This document shows, one piece after another, positions 59,565-64,000 of a DNA stretch of 64,000 nt. Numbering within the stretch: position 1 is the first letter of the stretch; every line of letters starts with the position of its first letter. Position numbers and translations under genes: made by a program. Source of the DNA: Plasmodium malariae (taxonomy: Eukaryota > Apicomplexa > Aconoidasida > Haemosporida > Plasmodiidae); NCBI RefSeq assembly GCF_900090045.1, contig NC_041776.1:496001-560000 (forward strand), written 5' to 3'. The notes under the pieces are model-generated. The model was given only the letters and a program-made list of their open reading frames with translations, was not told where the DNA came from and did no database searches.

Positions 59565-59934
59565 TGTATATGCATGTGTAATGTATATGTATAGAGTATA
59601 TTCTGGAATAGAGAATGCTTCGAACGCTACAACTGATATTATTATTATTGTTATCGCTGCCCTCATGCTTTATTTTAAGTAGATATTGCATATTACAGTT
59701 GTATTTGAATAGTCTCCAGGTGGTGTTATAAGGTATACAAATAAAAATATACTTTTCTAAAGAAATCGTAAATGTATTATCATATTTTGACACTGCTCTC
59801 TTGTTAGAACAACGTTTATTTCTTATTGTTTCTATTCTCCCTATATTTTCATTGGTTTTATTATTATAAAATATGTTTAAGTCATTAGCAATTTCATTTA
59901 CCTCAACCTCTAACACTTTATTTATTTTCATCAT
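44242..59934 (-). CDS. giant conserved protein, about 4,900 residues, multi-exon, apparent frameshift
   Basis: I do not recognise the family. Splice phases join several frames into one gene. Exon 1 starts at ATG 59934 and ends near 59615-59625. One short exon lies about 59469-59421. Next comes 59299-59079 (donor TTATGG/GTTAAT). Then 58843-57509 (acceptor TTCAAAG, donor ATCAG/GTATGT, phase 0). The last exon runs 57085 (acceptor T12-AG, phase 0) to 44242. In that exon, a frame reading from 57085 meets the long 4016-codon frame only if the A17 run (56343-56327) loses one A; then EAEIEEKKKK continues into RETLGGIEKNIVRFYDIDY. The N-terminal part has repeated short beta-rich stretches (SISALFFCVYNGSIYIVDK, NRNYIVILFNTNELIIYK) suggesting a propeller; the rest is long and helical, with an Asn/Ser run (55360-55560), a Glu-rich run (50330-50490) and other inserts. 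Propeller-plus-solenoid proteins include trafficking and checkpoint scaffolds; no choice is justified. From memory a large conserved gene sits between PMS1 and a ubiquitin hydrolase in P. falciparum. Confidence 0.75.
50330..50490 (-). repeat. Glu/Lys-rich coding repeat in the giant gene
   Basis: Runs of GAA/GAG/AAA codons encode EEEEEKEEKETEGE-type sequence, with the block KEEKETEGEE present twice. The opposite strand therefore shows long Ser/Leu open frames that are shadows. Confidence 0.85.
55360..55565 (-). repeat. Asn/Ser coding trinucleotide repeat in the giant gene
   Basis: About 65 codons of AAT/AGT/AAC with AAAGAC interruptions, encoding SNNSNSNN and KDNSNNSN units. The array is imperfectly periodic at 12-18 bases. 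The opposite strand is open in several frames (LLL and CYYY runs), which are shadows. Confidence 0.85.
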
Positions 59935-61191
59935 TTTTATTGAAGCAAGAGAAAATAAATGGGCATCTTTTCATAAAATAATGTTTTATCAAATATCACT
60001 CAACGAAAAAGTGATATATTATTTTTTTGCATTTTAATTTTTGTGAAATTCACTTCTTCAATAACATTTGAGAACATACTGACAAAAAAACAATATTCAT
60101 AACAAGGAAGAGTTCTTTAAGAATATACTTATATATAAATACATATATAAATATGTATATACATATATATATATATATACATTTCTAAGTTAATATTACA
60201 TTTGTGTGCATTCATAAAAATTATATTAACGAAAAGCTTATGTGATTCATATTTGTATATATATGTACAAAAAATCAAAAAATCAAAAAACCAAAATAAC
60301 AGAAAAACATAATTAACTGATTCATAATTTTTGTTTTTTGACTTGTTCATAATTTTTATTTTTTAAAATATTCATTTTTTTTTTTTTTTTTGCAATTTAC
60401 ACAAAAAGGTGAAAGCAAAGAATTATTTAAAAAAAAAAAAAAAATTGAGAATGTAAATTTAAAATTAATATTTTGGAATTTCTTCAGAACATATATTGTG
60501 CTTATTCATCTTGTTATATATATCTTTTTTTATTTCTATATGTCTGTGTAGATACTTTAATAAAAAAAAAATAAAAATAGCAATTGACATAAACACATAC
60601 ACACACATTACTTTATTTATGAGTTCGTTGTTCTTTACTTGTGTCCCCTTTTGTATTTTAAAAAAACGACAGATATATTTAATCTTTAGAAATAAAATAG
60701 AATGAACATATATATATATGGCTTTACCATTTTTGAGCGCCATATACTTTACATTCACTATTTGAGTATAGACGACAATTCTGTAAAACGGCTTAATAGA
60801 AAAAAACAAAAAAGAGAATTGAAAAAAGTCTTAACAGTCTACTAAAAAATAGAGATTATTGAAGAGAGGAAACTCTACTTATCATTTAAAGAGAAAATAT
60901 CAGAAAAGATATGTAAATTATTATGTGTACTTTTTGTTCATTTGAAAATGTGTGCATACACTTTTTTTTTTTTTTTTTTGTTGTTCTTAACACATGTTAT
61001 ACATTCCTATTTTGTTTCTGGAAATGAAGATAAAAACAAAAATGGTGTGAAGGAAAAAAAAAAAAAAAAAAAAAAAAAAACCGAAAAATATAATGAATTA
61101 TATATGTTAGTGAAACAAAATATAATGAATAAATACAATAAAAAAAAATAAAAGAAAAGAATAAATGGAAATTAAAAAAGCTTTAATTTGG

Positions 61192-61239
<48 letters not shown>

Positions 61240-61550
61240 ATGAGAAGATGATAAAAATGAATTTATAAGGCAGTCATTTTTTTGTATTAATTAATTTTAC
61301 AATAATAATTTTTTGAAAGATGAAAGGATCTGGAAAACTAAAGGAACAATAGAAGGGCAATAAAAAGTATTCTTGCAATGTATATATATATATATGTTGA
61401 TCCATGCAGCTATTAATTGCAGTAATGAAAAAAAAGTTATAATGAAATGAAAAAAAATTAATTAAAATTAATAAAAAAACTTAATGAGTTAAGTCCCTAT
61501 TTGGATATACAAACATTAAAAATTAATAAGAACAAAAAAGAAAAAATAAT
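59935..61550. other. intergenic region between the giant gene and the USP7-like gene
   Basis: It contains a possible microgene (60465-60730, listed separately) and otherwise AT-rich sequence: T/A runs (60378-60391, 60963-60979, 61059-61080), (TA)n blocks (60162-60179, 61194-61234, 61381-61395). A plus-strand frame (60942-61151) has a hydrophobic start and Lys-rich end, but its core is coded by a T17 and an A22 run, so I do not accept it as a gene. Confidence 0.45.
60465..60730 (-). CDS. possible single-pass membrane microprotein, 61 residues, two exons
   Basis: Exon 2 (60647-60465) encodes GTQVKNNELINKV, a membrane span of about 18 residues (MCVYVFMSIAIFIFFLL) and a charged tail (KYLHRHIEIKKDIYNKMNK ... 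SEEIPKY). A start codon directly followed by a donor lies at 60730-60728 (AAAATG/GTAAAG); an 80-base intron ends TACAAAAG at 60648, and the phase is 0 on both sides. The first exon would then be the ATG alone (plus 5' UTR). The alternative is the unspliced 93- or 114-codon frame from 60743 or 60809, whose extra sequence is Y/I/F-rich like intron. No family is recognised. The varied composition of exon 2 compared with its surroundings is the main support. Confidence 0.4.
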
Positions 61551-64000
61551 TTAGGCTATTTTCATTCCCATTTGTGGTTTAGACTGAGACGAGGCGTGGT
61601 GCTCTCCTGAAAAACGAAAAAATACGTACATATGTATGCAAATATATATATATATATATATAAACATTTATGTAGCTACTCAAAATGAAAAATAGAAAAT
61701 TATTAACCTATGATAATTGCGAACCGCTTGTTCTTCCAATTGATGGTATCATCATTTGACCTCCATATTCTTTGGCCATTTTCAAATTCAAAGAAGGTGA
61801 TTTTATCAAAAATATATTTCGGTAGTAAGGTTCTTTTTCTTATTTTATTTTTAATATCTAACATATTGTCATTCGGCTAAAAAGAAAAAATAAATACACA
61901 TGTGTAAATGTGTGGGCATATTTGTTTTTAAAATGAATAAAGCCAAATGAGTTGAAAAATGAAAGTATCCCTACTTCTACGAGAACGTCAAAGCTATAAC
62001 CAAAAACTTCTTTGGATGGAGTTTGATTAAAAACGTGAATTATCTGAAAAGAAAACGGAAAAACAAATGCGTTAATAAAAGGAAAATACAGCTATTTTAA
62101 TGTGTTGAAAAAAAAAAAAAAAAAAAAAATATTGCATGCTCTAATCATAAAATTCTAAACACAATAAGGAGGGTTCATAACGAATTTTCGCGCACATATT
62201 TATATGTACGTATGTATGTACGTACATGTGAAGATAATAATAATAATAATTATAATAGTAATAATAACACTTGTGTGGGCAAAGCTACCTTTAGTTGGTC
62301 CATTTCTATCATATACTTTTGCTCATCGGTGAAGTCGGGTTCCATTCTTAAGGGGGTAACATAAACATTCTTGATATGATTTGTTTTTACGAAATCCATT
62401 TGTATTAACTGTTCATCATTATTTAAGTATTTAATTTTTGGTCCAAATGTAAATAATAATCTAAATTTTTGTTTTATATCTATTCCTCTTTTTTTTAAAT
62501 AAGGATTGATTTCTAATTTTATTTTATCAATAAGATCTTGTACAGTTGTATAGTTATTTGAAATATATTCATTATTGACAATAGTACTACTTGAATTATC
62601 TGAATTGGACAATGAGTAATCACTATTTGACTCATCACTTCTATTATTATAATAATTACCGTATTTAATTTCGTTATCTACATTTTTTTTAAATTTGATA
62701 TGACCACTATAAGCAGCTACAGACTGAACATGAGAATTGAATAAATGAACTATATAATGAAAATATTTAGGGGATTCTGCTGGATATAATCTAGTAAAAT
62801 ATTTATAATGAAATGGCAATAAGGACAAACAAAAAGTTTTTTGTTCTGTTAAAGAATTATGTTCTAAGGCCATAGCATGTTGTTTTATTAATGATTCGAA
62901 GGGCGTTTGACCGTAAGACGAATTATTATTATTATTACTATTATTTTTTTGATAATTATCATATTCTGGGTCCAAGTTACAAGTAAAAGAATCAATATTA
63001 TATGGAGTAAAATTGACTGGGCTATTTAATGGGGGATATGGAAAAATTAATATATGTGTAGGATCTACATTCATTTTATAACATACATGTTTAAATATTT
63101 GTTTTGTTGGACATCGAATATCTATGTTTAAATCAATTTTATATAATTCTTTTTTTAAAAAAAGAAAATTAGAATCAATATAATTTAAACAACTTTTTTT
63201 CAAATCTTTTTTCAGTATAACACCTGCACAGTTCCTATATTTTCCTAATTGATAAATAGGGTCATATAACTTAAATCGAAATCTATTTACATAAATTTTT
63301 CTTTCAACAAAATCTAAATAGTCACATATGACATAAAAAGGTAAAATAGGTTCTTCCTTTTCTGGTAAACCCCCGCACTTTTTAATAATTTTCAACTTTT
63401 GATTCTTTTTTTTCTTCTTGTTTATTTGATTTGATAAAATATTCAACAACGTGTTGCTGCTGTTAATATTGTCATTGTTTACATCGTTACTGCCATAATC
63501 CTGCATATATGAATCGATATCATTCGTATTGTTCAAATTATTACTATTCGTTGGAGCATTATTCGTTGGCGCATTATTCGTTGGCGCATTATTCGCTGGA
63601 GTACTATTTGCTAGATCATTACTTTTCTCATTTATTACTATTCTTAATGGATTCATCTGTCTAACGCTGTTAGCTTCGTTACTTGCGTTATTATTACTAC
63701 TGTTGACCGTGCAGTTAATAACGGTGTTCACATTCTCTGTATTTTCAATTCCAGCACTATTGTTCATAGTATCACGGTTGACACTATCCAAGACATTGTT
63801 TGGTCTATTATTACCATTACTATAATCATTACAATTATTATTGTTATTACTATTGTTGTTGTTACTATTATCATTAGCATTATTGTTATTACCACTATTT
63901 ATGATGTCTTTAATTTTATGATAGGAATAAACACTATCACTTATTCTATCAACATCGACGTACATTTTACTAATAGAAGAATTTAAACATGCATTATGAG
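61551..64000 (-). CDS. USP7-like ubiquitin carboxyl-terminal hydrolase, C-terminal part, 5' end outside window
   Basis: The gene enters from the right edge; the frame is open to base 64000, so ATG 63965 is internal. Exons seen: 64000-62289 (donor AAAG/GTAGCT), 62043-61975, 61876-61708, 61606-61551. Phases are 0, 0 and 1 and all agree. The catalytic Cys/His boxes are outside the window. What is visible is an Asn-rich spacer (about 63930-63420) and then the ubiquitin-like (HUBL) tail. Notable segments are YVICDYLDFVERKIYVNRFRF, PTHILIFPYPPLN, LPFHYKYFTRLYPAE, then in the small exons SKEVFGYSFDVLVE and IFDKITFFEFENGQRIW ... NKRFAIIIGEHHA. These parallel the USP7 end (KEVFGTFGIPFLL, then EKEFEKFKFAIVMMGRHQY). 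USP7-type enzymes remove ubiquitin from nuclear and other proteins, and the tail activates the catalytic domain. A USP sits beside PMS1 in P. falciparum as I recall it, agreeing with the context. Confidence 0.75.

Noticed and set aside
60942..61151. 69-codon frame with a signal-peptide-like start
   Set aside because: The hydrophobic part is coded mainly by a T17 run and the Lys part by an A22 run.
1..64000. tRNA, rRNA, telomere repeats, subtelomeric gene families and transposons
   Set aside because: I looked for T-loop and rRNA-like GC-rich blocks, telomere heptamers and integrase or reverse-transcriptase motifs and found none; a covariance-model scan would be needed to exclude small RNAs.

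Overview
The window looks like a stretch of a Plasmodium nuclear chromosome. It is very AT-rich, with long poly(dA) and poly(dT) runs, (TA)n blocks and GTATATAC-type microsatellites between genes. The proteins are long and full of Asn/Lys/Asp-rich low-complexity inserts. Introns are short with GT...AG ends, and intergenic gaps run 0.8 to 3 kb. The species cannot be fixed by eye. From memory, the genes from the carboxypeptidase to the aspartyl-tRNA synthetase match a run near one end of P. falciparum chromosome 1, and PMS1, the giant gene and the ubiquitin hydrolase match a run on P. falciparum chromosome 7. The window would then cross a synteny junction relative to P. falciparum.

Left part (1-12608): a minus-strand two-exon gene of unknown function leaves the window at its 3' end. 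A 3 kb divergent intergenic region follows, then a plus-strand cytosolic-carboxypeptidase-type M14 enzyme. The reading frame of that gene stops at 11326, but about 1.3 kb of broken coding-like sequence continues behind it, like a decayed C-terminal tail.

Middle part (12609-37743), all plus strand: an RBBP6/Mpe1-like DWNN-RING protein; a two-exon equilibrative nucleoside transporter (ENT4-like); VPS51, a subunit of the GARP/EARP tethering complex; a six-exon VTA1-like gene (ESCRT-III/VPS4 cofactor) whose exons are all short; cytosolic-type aspartyl-tRNA synthetase; and a seipin-like ER membrane protein.

Right part (37744-64000): the mismatch-repair endonuclease PMS1 (two exons, plus strand) converges on a giant minus-strand gene. 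That gene appears as several separate open frames, but splice phases join them into one protein of roughly 4,900 residues, with one apparent frameshift at an A17 run. Behind it lie a possible 61-residue membrane microprotein and the C-terminal exons of a USP7-type ubiquitin hydrolase that runs off the right edge.

The genes do not form an operon; each has its own flanking AT-rich DNA. Two neighbours (VPS51, VTA1-like) act in endosomal or Golgi trafficking, which is probably coincidental. The most notable non-coding feature is an array of 27 exact-length 11-bp units with phased A-tracts (13735-14031), which should form intrinsically curved DNA. No tRNA, rRNA, CRISPR or transposon was found.
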